A stretch of DNA of 64,000 bases, from positions 314,814 through 378,813 of the forward strand of contig NZ_NOXS01000035.1 of the NCBI RefSeq assembly GCF_002251735.1, written 5' to 3'. Source of the DNA: Elstera cyanobacteriorum. Its GTDB lineage: Bacteria; Pseudomonadota; Alphaproteobacteria; Elsterales; Elsteraceae. The notes beneath the pieces were generated by a model that had not been told where the DNA came from, did no database searches, and saw only the letters and a program-made list of their open reading frames with translations. The position numbers and the translations under genes are program-made. This document shows, one piece after another, positions 26,650 through 33,852 of the stretch (positions are counted from its first letter, which is position 1; every line of letters begins with the position of its first letter).

Positions 26650-27180
26650 TTACCTCTGCTTTGCCGTTTCAATCCCGGCCAAAATCAGTTCCTTGGCCTT
26701 CTCCGGGCCTTCCCAGCCCAGCACCTTCACCCATTTGCCTTTTTCGAGGTCTTTATAGTGGGTGAAAAAGTGGTTGATCTGGTCGATCAGGATTTCCGGT
26801 AAGTCGCTGTAATGCTCCACATCCTTATAGGCGGGCCACAGCTTCGTTGCCGGAACGGCCAGGATCTTTTCGTCGACGCCGCTTTCGTCTTCCATCATCA
26901 GCACGCCGACCGGGCGGGCGCGGATGACGCAGCCCGGCACGATGGGATGATCGGTCACGACCATGATATCCACGGGGTCGCCGTCGCCACTCAGCGTATG
27001 CGGAATGAACCCGTAATTGACCGGATACACCATCGACGTATGCACGAACCGATCGACGAACAGCGCGCCGCTGTCCTTGTCGATTTCATATTTCACCGGC
27101 GGCAGGCCGCGCGGGTTTTCGATGACGACGTGAACGTCTTCCGGCGGGTTCGGGCCGATGCTGATCTTCGACAGGTCCAT
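26650..27180 (-). CDS. ppa: Inorganic pyrophosphatase
   Basis: A 176-residue family I soluble pyrophosphatase, which hydrolyses PPi to two phosphates and pulls biosynthetic reactions forward. The catalytic signature GDGDPVDIMVV (metal-binding Asp residues) lies near residue 65. The conserved PVKYEIDKDSGALFVDRF and WVKVLGWEGPEKA regions are in place. Full length equals the family norm if translation starts at ATG 27180 (MDLSKI). An in-frame ATG at 27189 adds three residues and cannot be excluded. It is monocistronic, divergent from the DUF1232 gene and ended by the bidirectional hairpin. Confidence 0.96.
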   Translation of the reverse strand: MDLSKISIGPNPPEDVHVVIENPRGLPPVKYEIDKDSGALFVDRFVHTSMVYPVNYGFIPHTLSGDGDPVDIMVVTDHPIVPGCVIRARPVGVLMMEDESGVDEKILAVPATKLWPAYKDVEHYSDLPEILIDQINHFFTHYKDLEKGKWVKVLGWEGPEKAKELILAGIETAKQR

Positions 27181-27294
27181 CTTTTCCATCCAGGGCAAAA
27201 GGGAATTTGCGGATGAGGCAATACAGGCGCTTGCCAGCGAAGGCAAGAGAGCTTACCTGCGACCAATGGGAACGCTCACAGGGAACCGCCCGCG

Positions 27295-27681
27295 ATGACC
27301 GATGCCGAATTGCGCAACCTGCCCGTGCTGGTTCTGCCAAAAACGCCGGAGGAGGCTCAGCGCCAAGCCCAGCTTGTCGAAACCTCGTTCTGGAAAAAGC
27401 TCCAGCGCCTCGCCGCCCGCCTGCCGTTCGCGGGCGATCTGCTGGCCGCCTGGTACGCGGCGCGCGACCCGAAAACCCCCGCGACGACCAAACTGGCGCT
27501 GACCGCCGCCCTCGCCTATTTCGTGCTGCCCTTCGATACCGTGCCCGATTGGATCGCAGCCCTCGGCTATGGCGATGATTTTGCCGTGCTGATCGGGGCG
27601 ATTAAGCTCGCGGGCGGCGCAATCACCGAGGCGCATCGCGAGGCCGCCCGCAAGATGCTGGAGAAGTTTAAGCGGGGCTAG
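27295..27681 (+). CDS. DUF1232/YkvA-family small membrane protein
   Basis: A 128-residue protein with the DUF1232 core: AAWYAARDPKTPATTKLALTAALAYFVLPFDTVPDWIAALGYGDDFAVL, with the LPFDxxPD motif in a short amphipathic or membrane helix pair. The function of the family is not established. It is divergent from ppa. Its TAG overlaps the convergent DMT transporter's stop by four bases (CTAG at 27678-27681). Confidence 0.85.
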   Translation: MTDAELRNLPVLVLPKTPEEAQRQAQLVETSFWKKLQRLAARLPFAGDLLAAWYAARDPKTPATTKLALTAALAYFVLPFDTVPDWIAALGYGDDFAVLIGAIKLAGGAITEAHREAARKMLEKFKRG

Positions 27682-28610
27682 TCTTCGACCTGCGCCCGGC
27701 GGGCCAGTTGCGCCTCGCGCCAAGCGATGAAGCAGGTCGATCCGGCGATGATCCCCGCACCCACGAAGGTTAGCGCATCCGGGGTTTCGAAGAAAATCAG
27801 ATAGGCCAGCACCGCCGTAATCGGCAGGCGCAGATAATCGAAGGGCAGGACCATCGAGGCATCGGCCAGACTATAGGCGCGGGTCACGAAAATCTGCCCC
27901 GCCGTTCCCAAAATGCCGATGGAGACCATGACCGCCCATTGCCCCGGCGTCGGCGCCTGCCACACCCAAAGCGCCGGGATAAGCGCAATCGGCGTCGTCA
28001 ATAGCGACAGATAAGCGACAATCGTGGTCGACGGCTCGGTGGTCGAGAGCCGCTTGACCGAGAGGATCGACCCGGCAGACGCCGCCGCCGTCCACAGAGC
28101 TACCATCATTTCGACCGACAGCGGCGCATGGCCCGGGCGCAAGATGACCAGCACGCCGATAAAACCGATGACCAGCGCCATAATCCGGCGCACCCGCAGC
28201 ACTTCCCCCAGAAAAACCGCAGCCCCCAAGGTGGCGAAGAGCGGCGCGGTAAAGCTGAAGGAAACGCTATCGGCCAACGGCAAATGCGCCGTGGCGTAGA
28301 ACCCGCCCAACAGGCCGGAAATACTGAAGAACGTCCGCAGCAGATAGGCCGGAAACTGATTGGTGCGCAGCACGCTGATCCCCTGCCGCCAGATGAGCGG
28401 CACCAGCAAGGGGATCCCCACGGCGATGCGGACGAAGGCGACCTGGAACGGGTGCAAGTCCACCGTCACCAGCCGGATCAACACCCCCATGCTGGAGAAG
28501 ACCAAGCCCGACAGCATCATCCAGATCGCCGCCTGCACCGGCATCGGGCAGCGCTTGATTGCCGCCTCGAAACTGGCATAGGGATGGGAGAGGAGAAGCG
28601 GCAGCGGCAT
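27678..28610 (-). CDS. EamA/DMT-family transporter
   Basis: A 310-residue membrane protein of ten helices in two EamA halves (about residues 28-160 and 172-300). The halves show MMLSGLVFSSMGVLIRLVTVDLHPFQVAFVRIAVGIPLLVPL and, at the end of the second half, FDYLRLPITAVLAYLIFFETPDALTFVGAGIIAGS. The motif resembles RarD/YdcZ-related exporters of unknown solutes, common in alphaproteobacteria. I chose ATG 28610 because GGAAG lies eight bases upstream; the in-frame sequence beyond it overlaps the next gene's upstream region and looks non-coding. Convergent with the DUF1232 gene by a four-base overlap. Confidence 0.85.
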   Translation of the reverse strand: MPLPLLLSHPYASFEAAIKRCPMPVQAAIWMMLSGLVFSSMGVLIRLVTVDLHPFQVAFVRIAVGIPLLVPLIWRQGISVLRTNQFPAYLLRTFFSISGLLGGFYATAHLPLADSVSFSFTAPLFATLGAAVFLGEVLRVRRIMALVIGFIGVLVILRPGHAPLSVEMMVALWTAAASAGSILSVKRLSTTEPSTTIVAYLSLLTTPIALIPALWVWQAPTPGQWAVMVSIGILGTAGQIFVTRAYSLADASMVLPFDYLRLPITAVLAYLIFFETPDALTFVGAGIIAGSTCFIAWREAQLARRAQVED

Positions 28611-28715
28611 GAAGGGTCTTCCAGGGAAACGCCCGGCGGCGCTAAGGTCCGCACTCGGCTTTTCATCCTGGGCCGCATCCCCAATGGTTTGGTGTGAAAC
28701 TAAAGGAACCCAGCT

Positions 28716-29003
28716 ATGCAGTTTCTGGTCATTGCCCGCGACGGTACCGACGCCGACGCGCTGTCCCGCCGCCTCGCCACCCGTGACGCCCATCTGGCGA
28801 ATGTGAAAAAATATAAGGAAGCCGGAAACATTATCGTCGGCGGCGCACTACTGAGTGCAGAAGGCACGATGAACGGCAGCGCCCTGATCGCCGATTTCCC
28901 CGACCGCGCCGCGCTGGACGCCTATCTGAACAGCGATCCCTATACGCTAAACGGCGTGTGGCAGACGTTCGACGTGACGGAAATGAAGCTGCCGCCAGTT
29001 TAA
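28716..29003 (+). CDS. YciI-family small protein
   Basis: A 95-residue protein with the YciI/ferredoxin-like fold: MQFLVIARDGTDADALSRRLATRDAHLANV, a histidine and aspartate pair typical of YCII domains, and ALIADFPDRAALDAYLNSDPYTLNGVWQTFDV. Family members are small putative hydrolases or isomerases of unsettled function. AAAGGAA precedes the ATG. It is divergent from the DMT exporter, monocistronic, and ends at a strong bidirectional hairpin. Confidence 0.88.
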   Translation: MQFLVIARDGTDADALSRRLATRDAHLANVKKYKEAGNIIVGGALLSAEGTMNGSALIADFPDRAALDAYLNSDPYTLNGVWQTFDVTEMKLPPV

Positions 29004-29015
29004 GACAACATAAAA

Positions 29016-29046
29016 AAACCCCGGCGGGGGGCGGTCGCCGGGGTTT
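29016..29046. terminator. Bidirectional Rho-independent terminator between yciI-like gene and scoB
   Basis: AAACCCCGGCG at 29016-29026 pairs perfectly with CGCCGGGGTTT at 29036-29046 (loop of nine). The stem ends are A and T runs, so both strands give a U-rich tail. It serves the convergent yciI-like and scoB genes. Confidence 0.9.
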
Positions 29047-29062
29047 CGTCTTGTTAAGCCGT

Positions 29063-29704
29063 TTACAGCGCCACCGCGAAGGGGGCGCCCGTCTTGGCCT
29101 TAACCTCGTCGGCCGTCACGCCATCGGCGAGACCGATCAGCGTCAGGCCGCCGTTCTTGCGGTCCACATCGAAGACGGCGAGATCGGTAATGATCCGATC
29201 CACCACCTGCGTGCCGGTCAGCGGCAGGGTGCAGGCTGGCAGAATCTTCGGGCCGCCGTCCTTGTCGTTATGTTCCATGACGACGACGACGCGCTGCACC
29301 CCGGCCACGAGGTCCATCGCGCCGCCCATGCCCTTGACCAGCTTACCGGGGATCATCCAATTGGCGAGATCGCCATTAGCCGCCACCTGCATCGCGCCGA
29401 GAATGGCGAGATTGATGTGGCCGCCGCGGATCATGCCGAAGCTGGTGGCGCTGTCGAAGAAGCTCGACTGCGGCAGCGCCGTCACGGTCTGCTTCCCGGC
29501 ATTGATCAGATCGGCGTCTTCTTCCCCTTCATAGGGGAAGGGGCCGATGCCCAGCATGCCGTTTTCGCTTTGCAGCGTCACATGCATACCGTCCGGGATA
29601 TGATTGGCGACAAGCGTCGGGATGCCGATGCCAAGGTTGACGTAAAAACCGTCGCGCAATTCCTGTGCGGCGCGCGCGGCCATTTGATCGCGGGTCCAAG
29701 CCAT
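29063..29704 (-). CDS. scoB: 3-oxoacid CoA-transferase subunit B
   Basis: A 213-residue beta subunit of a succinyl-CoA:3-ketoacid CoA transferase. The catalytic glutamate is Glu47 in [20 protein letters not shown], and [17 protein letters not shown] and [14 protein letters not shown] are the family signatures. With subunit A it moves CoA from succinyl-CoA to acetoacetate, allowing growth on ketone bodies or on acetoacetate from tyrosine breakdown. Subunit A lies 21 bases upstream in the same operon. The fumarylacetoacetase-like gene of the tyrosine operon at 38609-41814 would supply acetoacetate (inference). Confidence 0.95.
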   Translation of the reverse strand: MAWTRDQMAARAAQELRDGFYVNLGIGIPTLVANHIPDGMHVTLQSENGMLGIGPFPYEGEEDADLINAGKQTVTALPQSSFFDSATSFGMIRGGHINLAILGAMQVAANGDLANWMIPGKLVKGMGGAMDLVAGVQRVVVVMEHNDKDGGPKILPACTLPLTGTQVVDRIITDLAVFDVDRKNGGLTLIGLADGVTADEVKAKTGAPFAVAL

Positions 29705-29725
29705 AGTCTGTGCTCCGATCCGATG

Positions 29726-30427
29726 TTAGGCGCGCGGCCGGGTGGTGCGCTGTTCGATGCGCTTTTCGGCATCGGGCGTATGAACGATGGCGTTCACGAA
29801 AATACCGGGCGTGTGGATCTGATCGGGGTCGATCTCGCCGATCTCCACCAGATGCTCGCACTGCACGACAGTGAACTTACCCGCCGTCGCCATCGGCGCG
29901 TTGAAGTTGCGCGCCGTCTTGCGGTAGACGAGGTTGCCTTCGCGGTCGGCCTTCCAAGCGTGGATGATCGACAGATCGGCCACCAGCCCGGTTTCCAGCA
30001 CGTATTTTTCGCCGTTGAACTCGCGCACATCCTTGCCGTCGGCAACGATCGTACCCACACCCGTCTTGGTGTAGAACCCGGCGATCCCGGCGCCGCCCGC
30101 ACGGCAGCGTTCGGCCAGCGTGCCCTGCGGATTGAACTCCAGCTCAAGCTCGCCCGACAGGTAAAGCTGCGCGAACAGCTTATTCTCGCCAACATAGGAC
30201 GAGATCATCTTTTTGATCTGGCGCGCTTCCAGCAGCTTGCCGAGGCCAACGCCATCGACGCCGCAATTGTTGGAAATGACCGTGAGGTTTTTCACCCCGG
30301 CGAGTTTGATGGCGTCGATCAAGACATCAGGAATGCCACAGAGGCCGAAGCCCCCGGCCATGATCACCATCCCGTCGAACAGACGCCCGGCCAGGGCATC
30401 GACGGCGGTCGCGTGGACCTTATTCAT
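29726..30427 (-). CDS. scoA: 3-oxoacid CoA-transferase subunit A
   Basis: A 233-residue alpha subunit. The glycine-rich motif VIMAGGFGLCGIPDVLIDAI and the CoA-site region NCGVDGVGLGKLLEARQIKKMISSYVGEN fit the SCOT alpha family. The C-terminal segment LVYRKTARNFNAPMATAGKFTVVQCEHLVEIGEIDPDQIHTPGIFV is canonical. It is the first gene of scoA-scoB, 21 bases apart. Upstream lies the 258-base divergent region shared with uppP. Confidence 0.95.
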   Translation of the reverse strand: MNKVHATAVDALAGRLFDGMVIMAGGFGLCGIPDVLIDAIKLAGVKNLTVISNNCGVDGVGLGKLLEARQIKKMISSYVGENKLFAQLYLSGELELEFNPQGTLAERCRAGGAGIAGFYTKTGVGTIVADGKDVREFNGEKYVLETGLVADLSIIHAWKADREGNLVYRKTARNFNAPMATAGKFTVVQCEHLVEIGEIDPDQIHTPGIFVNAIVHTPDAEKRIEQRTTRPRA

Positions 30428-30589
30428 GCGAGTCAGTCTCCCCCTCTGATAGTCGCATTTGCCGCCGTTCGGTCGGCGGCAGGTTCAACCATGCTTATCG
30501 GGAACGCCCCGGTGCGAGGCGTTTTACCGCAGCGCAGTCTTAGGCGATAAACCTGACGCGTCAATCATCCTTTAGGCGCAATTTTCGGT

Positions 30590-30641
30590 CGCCTCTCCTG
30601 TCCCATTGGCAGGGAACCTTGTGCAAGGTTCGACAGAGGCG
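30590..30641. promoter_or_regulatory. Nested inverted repeats upstream of uppP, candidate structured leader or operator
   Basis: CGCCTCT at 30590-30596 pairs with AGAGGCG at 30635-30641 and encloses a perfect GAACCTTG/CAAGGTTC hairpin at 30614-30631 (loop TG). A weaker CCTG/CAGG pairing sits between. The element ends 44 bases before the uppP ATG. It could be an mRNA leader with a three-way junction or a protein-binding palindrome; I cannot tell which. Confidence 0.45.
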
Positions 30642-30685
30642 CCGGAAACCCCTATACAGCGGGGGTTAGATCGCCGTGAGGATGG

Positions 30686-31492
30686 ATGACCGTGGACAGC
30701 GTATTTTGGCAGGCGCTTTTTCTGGGGCTGATCGAAGGGCTGACGGAGTTTCTGCCCGTCTCCTCCACCGGGCATCTGATCCTGCTTGGCCATCTCATCG
30801 GCTTCGAAGGGCCGCCGGGCAAGATCTTCGAGATTGTCATTCAGCTTGGCGCCATTCTTGCCATTGTCGTGCTCTACTGGCGCAAGCTGTTCGGCGTGCT
30901 GCTGGCAGCGCCGAAGGATAAGGCGGCGCAGCGCTTCATTCTGGCGATCCTGCTCGCGTTCCTGCCCGCGATGATCATCGGCGCTGGGGCGCATGGCTTT
31001 ATAAAAAGCGTGCTGTTTTCCCCCTGGGTCGTCTCCATCGCGCTGATTGTCGGCGGGATCGTCATTCTGGTGATCGAGGGGCTGCATCCGAAAGAACGCT
31101 TTACCGATATTGCCGATATGCCGCCGAAAACCGCGCTTGCCATCGGGTTTATCCAGTGCCTTGCGATGATCCCCGGCGTGTCGCGTTCCGGCGCCACGAT
31201 CCTGGGGGCGCGGATGATGGGGCTTGATCGCAAGACCGCCGCCGAATTTAGCTTCTTCTTGGCTGTGCCCACCATGCTGGCAGCGACCATCTATGATGTT
31301 TACAAAAACCGCGCCGATTTGTCTTTCGATGGCGGCGTGGTAATCGCCGTGGGTTTTCTTGCCGCCTTTCTGACGGCGCTGCTGGTGGTGCGTACCGCCG
31401 TTGGCTTCATCGCCCGGCACGGTTTTACCCCCTTTGCCTGGTATCGCATCGCCGTGGGGGCGCTGATGCTGGGCGTACTGATCGCCCGGTAA
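30686..31492 (+). CDS. uppP: Undecaprenyl-diphosphatase (BacA/UppP)
   Basis: A 268-residue membrane phosphatase that recycles the lipid carrier undecaprenyl pyrophosphate for peptidoglycan and O-antigen synthesis. The first signature LIEGLTEFLPVSSTGHLILLGH contains Glu17, Glu21 and His30; the second, PGVSRSGATILGARMMGLDR, begins near residue 165. About eight helices are visible and length is typical. GAGGATGG lies directly before the ATG. The ECF sigma gene starts only four bases after its stop, so uppP, sigma and anti-sigma are likely one transcript. Confidence 0.96.
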   Translation: MTVDSVFWQALFLGLIEGLTEFLPVSSTGHLILLGHLIGFEGPPGKIFEIVIQLGAILAIVVLYWRKLFGVLLAAPKDKAAQRFILAILLAFLPAMIIGAGAHGFIKSVLFSPWVVSIALIVGGIVILVIEGLHPKERFTDIADMPPKTALAIGFIQCLAMIPGVSRSGATILGARMMGLDRKTAAEFSFFLAVPTMLAATIYDVYKNRADLSFDGGVVIAVGFLAAFLTALLVVRTAVGFIARHGFTPFAWYRIAVGALMLGVLIAR

Positions 31493-31496
31493 CCGG

Positions 31497-32051
31497 ATGA
31501 CATTTTCTGCCGACCAAGGGGCCGCCTGGGGCCGCTTGATGGCCGCCGCCCAAGCGGGCGATAGCGCGGCTTATCGGCAACTTCTGACCGAAATTCTGCC
31601 GTTCGTACGGGCGATCATCGTCCGCCAAATCGGCCGGACCGACGAGGATGCCACGCAGGAAGCGCTGCTGTCCCTCCATCTCGTCCGCCATACCTATGAT
31701 CCCGACCGCCCCTTCAAGCCGTGGCTGGCCGCCATCGTCCGCCACCGTTTGCTCGATGGGCTGCGCCGCCAGACGCGGCGGGCGAAAAACGAAATCACCG
31801 TCGATGATTTCGATGTAACCGCCGACCGCTTGACGACGAATAGCGATCAGGAAGCCGTGGATGAGGTGCAGGCCTTGCGCCATGCCTTAGATCAGCTTCC
31901 CGAAGCGCAACGGCAGGCGATCTTGCTGGTGCGGCTTCAGGATAAGTCACTGGCGGAAGCCGCCGTGGAACTGGGGACCAATGTGGGGGCCTTAAAAGTC
32001 TCGGTGCATCGGGCGCTAAAGCGCCTGAAAAGCCTATTGGGGGGTGAATAG
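31497..32051 (+). CDS. ECF-type RNA polymerase sigma factor, partner of NrsF-like anti-sigma
   Basis: A 184-residue extracytoplasmic-function sigma factor. Region 2 is near residues 25-95 (VRAIIVRQIGRTDEDATQEALLSLH, PFKPWLAAIVRHRLLDGLRR). Region 4 is near 120-180 (ALDQLPEAQRQAILLVRLQDKSLAEAAVELGTNVGALKVSVHRALKRLK). The gene 3' to it encodes a six-helix NrsF-type protein, the pairing known from Caulobacter SigF-NrsF, where chromate, cadmium or oxidants release the sigma factor. It begins four bases after uppP and its stop is three bases before the anti-sigma start. Its target genes cannot be read from the window. Confidence 0.92.
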   Translation: MTFSADQGAAWGRLMAAAQAGDSAAYRQLLTEILPFVRAIIVRQIGRTDEDATQEALLSLHLVRHTYDPDRPFKPWLAAIVRHRLLDGLRRQTRRAKNEITVDDFDVTADRLTTNSDQEAVDEVQALRHALDQLPEAQRQAILLVRLQDKSLAEAAVELGTNVGALKVSVHRALKRLKSLLGGE

Positions 32052-32054
32052 ACG

Positions 32055-32690
32055 ATGGACAGCGCCCGGCTGATCGACCTTCTGAGCACGGAGCTGCCGC
32101 CCGTTCGGCGGCTGCGCCCGCCGGGGGTGCGCGCGCTGGGCTGGCTGAGTGTGACCGGCCTGTTCCTTGGCCTCATCATCTGGGCGAATGGTCTGCGGCC
32201 CGATTTCGACACGATGGCCGCCCAACCGCGCTTTCTGGGCGAAACCGCCGCAATCCTGCTGACCGGCATCACGGCGGCACTGGCTGCCTTCAAACTGTCG
32301 ATCCCCGGTGCCGCCCCGGCGCTGCGCTATCTGCCGCTGCTGCCGCTGGCCGCCTGGCTGCTGTTGATCGGCAAGGGCTGCCTGGATGACGCCAACGCGG
32401 GAACGCTCTATTGGGGCATTTCCACCCATTGCCTGCAACAGATAGGCTGGACCGGTCTTGTCTCTGGGGTGCCGATGCTGCTGATGCTGCGCCGCGCCGC
32501 GCCGTTCGAGCGGCTACCGCTGGCCCTACTGGCGGGCCTTGCCTCCGCCTCCCTCGCGGCCTTCGCCATGAGCCTCTATCACAGCTACGACACCAGCCTG
32601 ATCGTGCTGGTCAGCCACGGGTTGATCATGGCACTGCTCACCCTCGGCTTCGGGCTGATCGGCCCGGCGGTGTTGAGGCGGCGCATTTGA
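32055..32690 (+). CDS. nrsF: NrsF/DUF1109-family membrane anti-sigma factor
   Basis: A 211-residue integral membrane protein with six predicted helices and the DUF1109 pattern LIDLLSTELPPVRRLRPPGVRA at its cytoplasmic N-terminus. Two cysteines (Cys109 in GKGCLDD, Cys126 in STHCLQQ) are placed near the membrane face. Cysteines of Caulobacter NrsF sense oxidants and metals, so these are the likely sensors. It sits three bases after its sigma factor. Gene symbol is by homology and context. Confidence 0.87.
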   Translation: MDSARLIDLLSTELPPVRRLRPPGVRALGWLSVTGLFLGLIIWANGLRPDFDTMAAQPRFLGETAAILLTGITAALAAFKLSIPGAAPALRYLPLLPLAAWLLLIGKGCLDDANAGTLYWGISTHCLQQIGWTGLVSGVPMLLMLRRAAPFERLPLALLAGLASASLAAFAMSLYHSYDTSLIVLVSHGLIMALLTLGFGLIGPAVLRRRI

Positions 32691-32695
32691 CCAAG

Positions 32696-32711
32696 TAATG
32701 CATTTGCATTA
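32696..32711. promoter_or_regulatory. Perfect palindrome upstream of prlF, probable autoregulatory operator
   Basis: TAATGCA-TT-TGCATTA is a 7-base perfect inverted repeat 41 bases before the prlF ATG. AbrB-fold antitoxins such as PrlF usually bind a palindrome at their own promoter, alone or with the toxin. Confidence 0.65.
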
Positions 32712-32751
32712 CCCTTGAGTCGACAGTGCGACCTTCCAAGAGAATGCGGCC

Positions 32752-33078
32752 ATGCCCGGTCTTGACCAAGAATTTTCAACCCTGACCGACCGTTACCAAA
32801 CGACGATTCCAGCCAGCATTCGCCGTGCCTTGAACCTGACGAAAGGCGACCGCATTCGCTACAGCCTGGATGCGAGCGGGCGGGTGTATATCGAACCCAT
32901 TCCCACCAATGGTTCGGATACCGCGCTCGGGCCGTTTCTCGATCTCCTGGAAGCGGATATTCGCGCACGGCCCACCGCCCTGGTATCGGTCGGCCCGGTC
33001 CTGGTCACGCAGATGCAAGCCCTGGTCGAGGGGGTGGAGATTGATCTCGACACCGCCCTTGACCCCCAAAACGATTAA
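32752..33078 (+). CDS. prlF: Type II antitoxin PrlF (AbrB fold)
   Basis: A 108-residue protein with an N-terminal swapped-hairpin AbrB/MazE-type DNA-binding domain (STLTDRYQTTIPASIRRALNLTKGDRIRYSLDASGRVYIEPI). The C-terminal region LGPFLDLLEADIRARP resembles the PrlF toxin-binding part. It neutralises the YhaV-type RNase encoded 18 bases downstream and probably represses the pair through the palindrome at 32696-32711. The order antitoxin then toxin is standard. Confidence 0.92.
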   Translation: MPGLDQEFSTLTDRYQTTIPASIRRALNLTKGDRIRYSLDASGRVYIEPIPTNGSDTALGPFLDLLEADIRARPTALVSVGPVLVTQMQALVEGVEIDLDTALDPQND

Positions 33079-33096
33079 TCCTGCGCGGGATTGGCG

Positions 33097-33594
33097 ATGC
33101 CTGACGTGACGGTCAATGGCTGGCGGCTTTATGCGCATCCGTTATTCGTCGATCAGTTGGAGCGCTTGAGCCGCGAGGTCGCCCTTCGCCAGGACGCCGA
33201 CCCGGAACACTATCGGCAGAAAAACTGCACGAAACGGCTGGCGGCCATCCTGAGGCTGATCACCGTCGATATTCCCGCCGACCCCGGCCACCCGAAATTC
33301 CGGCAGGGCGATACCCTGGGCGATGCCCGGAAACATTGGTTCCGCGCCAAATTCTTCCAACAATACCGGCTGTTCTACCGCTTCGACAGCCGGGCGAAGG
33401 TGATCGTTTTTGCCTGGGTGAATGATGACGCGAGTTTGCGCGCTTACGGCAGCGGCACCGATGCCTATACGGTCTTCAGTAAGATGCTTGGGGCGGGTAA
33501 TCCCCCCGACGATTTCCCCGCACTGCTCAGCGCCGCAGAAGCCACCTCTGGGCAAACAGCAACGATCCTGCGCGCCGCAAGCGACCTGTCTTAA
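33097..33594 (+). CDS. yhaV: Type II toxin YhaV (RelE-like RNase)
   Basis: A 165-residue YhaV toxin, a RelE-superfamily ribonuclease that inhibits translation. Family traits are VNGWRLYAHPLFVDQLERLSREV at the start, YRQKNCTKRLAAILRLITVDIPADPGHPKFRQG, and LGDARKHWFRAKFFQQYRLFYRF in the catalytic core. ATG 33097 has GGGA six bases upstream; a TTG two codons earlier is also in frame. It follows prlF by 18 bases. The toxin is intact in length and in the RK-W-RAKF region, so the module looks functional. Confidence 0.92.
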   Translation: MPDVTVNGWRLYAHPLFVDQLERLSREVALRQDADPEHYRQKNCTKRLAAILRLITVDIPADPGHPKFRQGDTLGDARKHWFRAKFFQQYRLFYRFDSRAKVIVFAWVNDDASLRAYGSGTDAYTVFSKMLGAGNPPDDFPALLSAAEATSGQTATILRAASDLS

Positions 33595-33618
33595 TACCGC
33601 CCCTGCGTCGAAAGACGG

Positions 33619-33647
33619 TTGACCCGTGGCGCCTCGATTGCCTATCG
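33619..33647 (+). promoter_or_regulatory. Candidate promoter of the leuL-leuA transcript
   Basis: TTGACC at 33619-33624 and CTATCG at 33642-33647 are 17 bases apart. This would start transcription at about 33654-33655, only a base or two before the leader ATG, so the leader peptide might be translated from a leaderless mRNA. This is inference from spacing; the -10 is far from consensus. Confidence 0.4.
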
Positions 33648-33655
33648 TCCCCGCC

Positions 33656-33766
33656 ATGAGCATTCAGAAGGCCCCCATTCTTGCGACTGAAACGACCCGT
33701 CTGGCGGCGTCGGCATCGCTTGGCCTTCTTCTCGCGCTTCGACTTATCGGCGGCTACCGGCCCTAA
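33656..33766 (+). CDS. leuL: leuA leader peptide, probable leucine attenuator (36 codons)
   Basis: A short frame starting [14 protein letters not shown] encodes 36 residues and contains the run LGLLLALRL, six leucines in nine codons (CTT and CTC codons). It ends at TAA 33764-33766, 86 bases before leuA. Leader peptides rich in the end-product amino acid precede biosynthetic operons under ribosome-mediated attenuation, so leucyl-tRNA shortage would stall ribosomes here. The following RNA can form two mutually exclusive hairpins (separate entry). The nearest upstream TTGACC/CTATCG pair suggests a near-leaderless start. I have not seen it annotated, but the peptide, position and downstream gene agree well. 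Confidence 0.75.
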   Translation: MSIQKAPILATETTRLAASASLGLLLALRLIGGYRP

Positions 33767-33800
33767 CTTGCGGCCATCCGGTAGCTGTAGGCGGGCCGCA
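33753..33800 (+). promoter_or_regulatory. Mutually exclusive hairpins of the leuA attenuator
   Basis: Hairpin A pairs GCTACCGG at 33753-33760 with CCGGTAGC at 33778-33785. Hairpin B pairs TGCGGCC at 33769-33775 with GGCCGCA at 33794-33800. The stems interleave, so only one can form at a time. A begins inside the leader peptide's last codons, where a stalled ribosome would block it. B lacks a clear U tract, so if it ends transcription it may work through Rho or by masking translation. Confidence 0.6.
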
Positions 33801-33852
33801 CGCACCCTCCCCATGCCGTTTAGGCCGACGAGTTGAGACTAGGATATTTCCG

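Noticed and set aside
28958-30550. A 530-codon plus-strand frame opposite scoA and scoB
   Set aside because: Antisense to two genes with intact catalytic motifs. Its sequence shows no recognisable domain.
31489-31514. GTAACC-N16-CGAC, similar to a SigF-type promoter
   Set aside because: The match spans the uppP stop and the start of the sigma gene itself, and the -10 part differs from CGAA. Position and weak fit make it likely chance.
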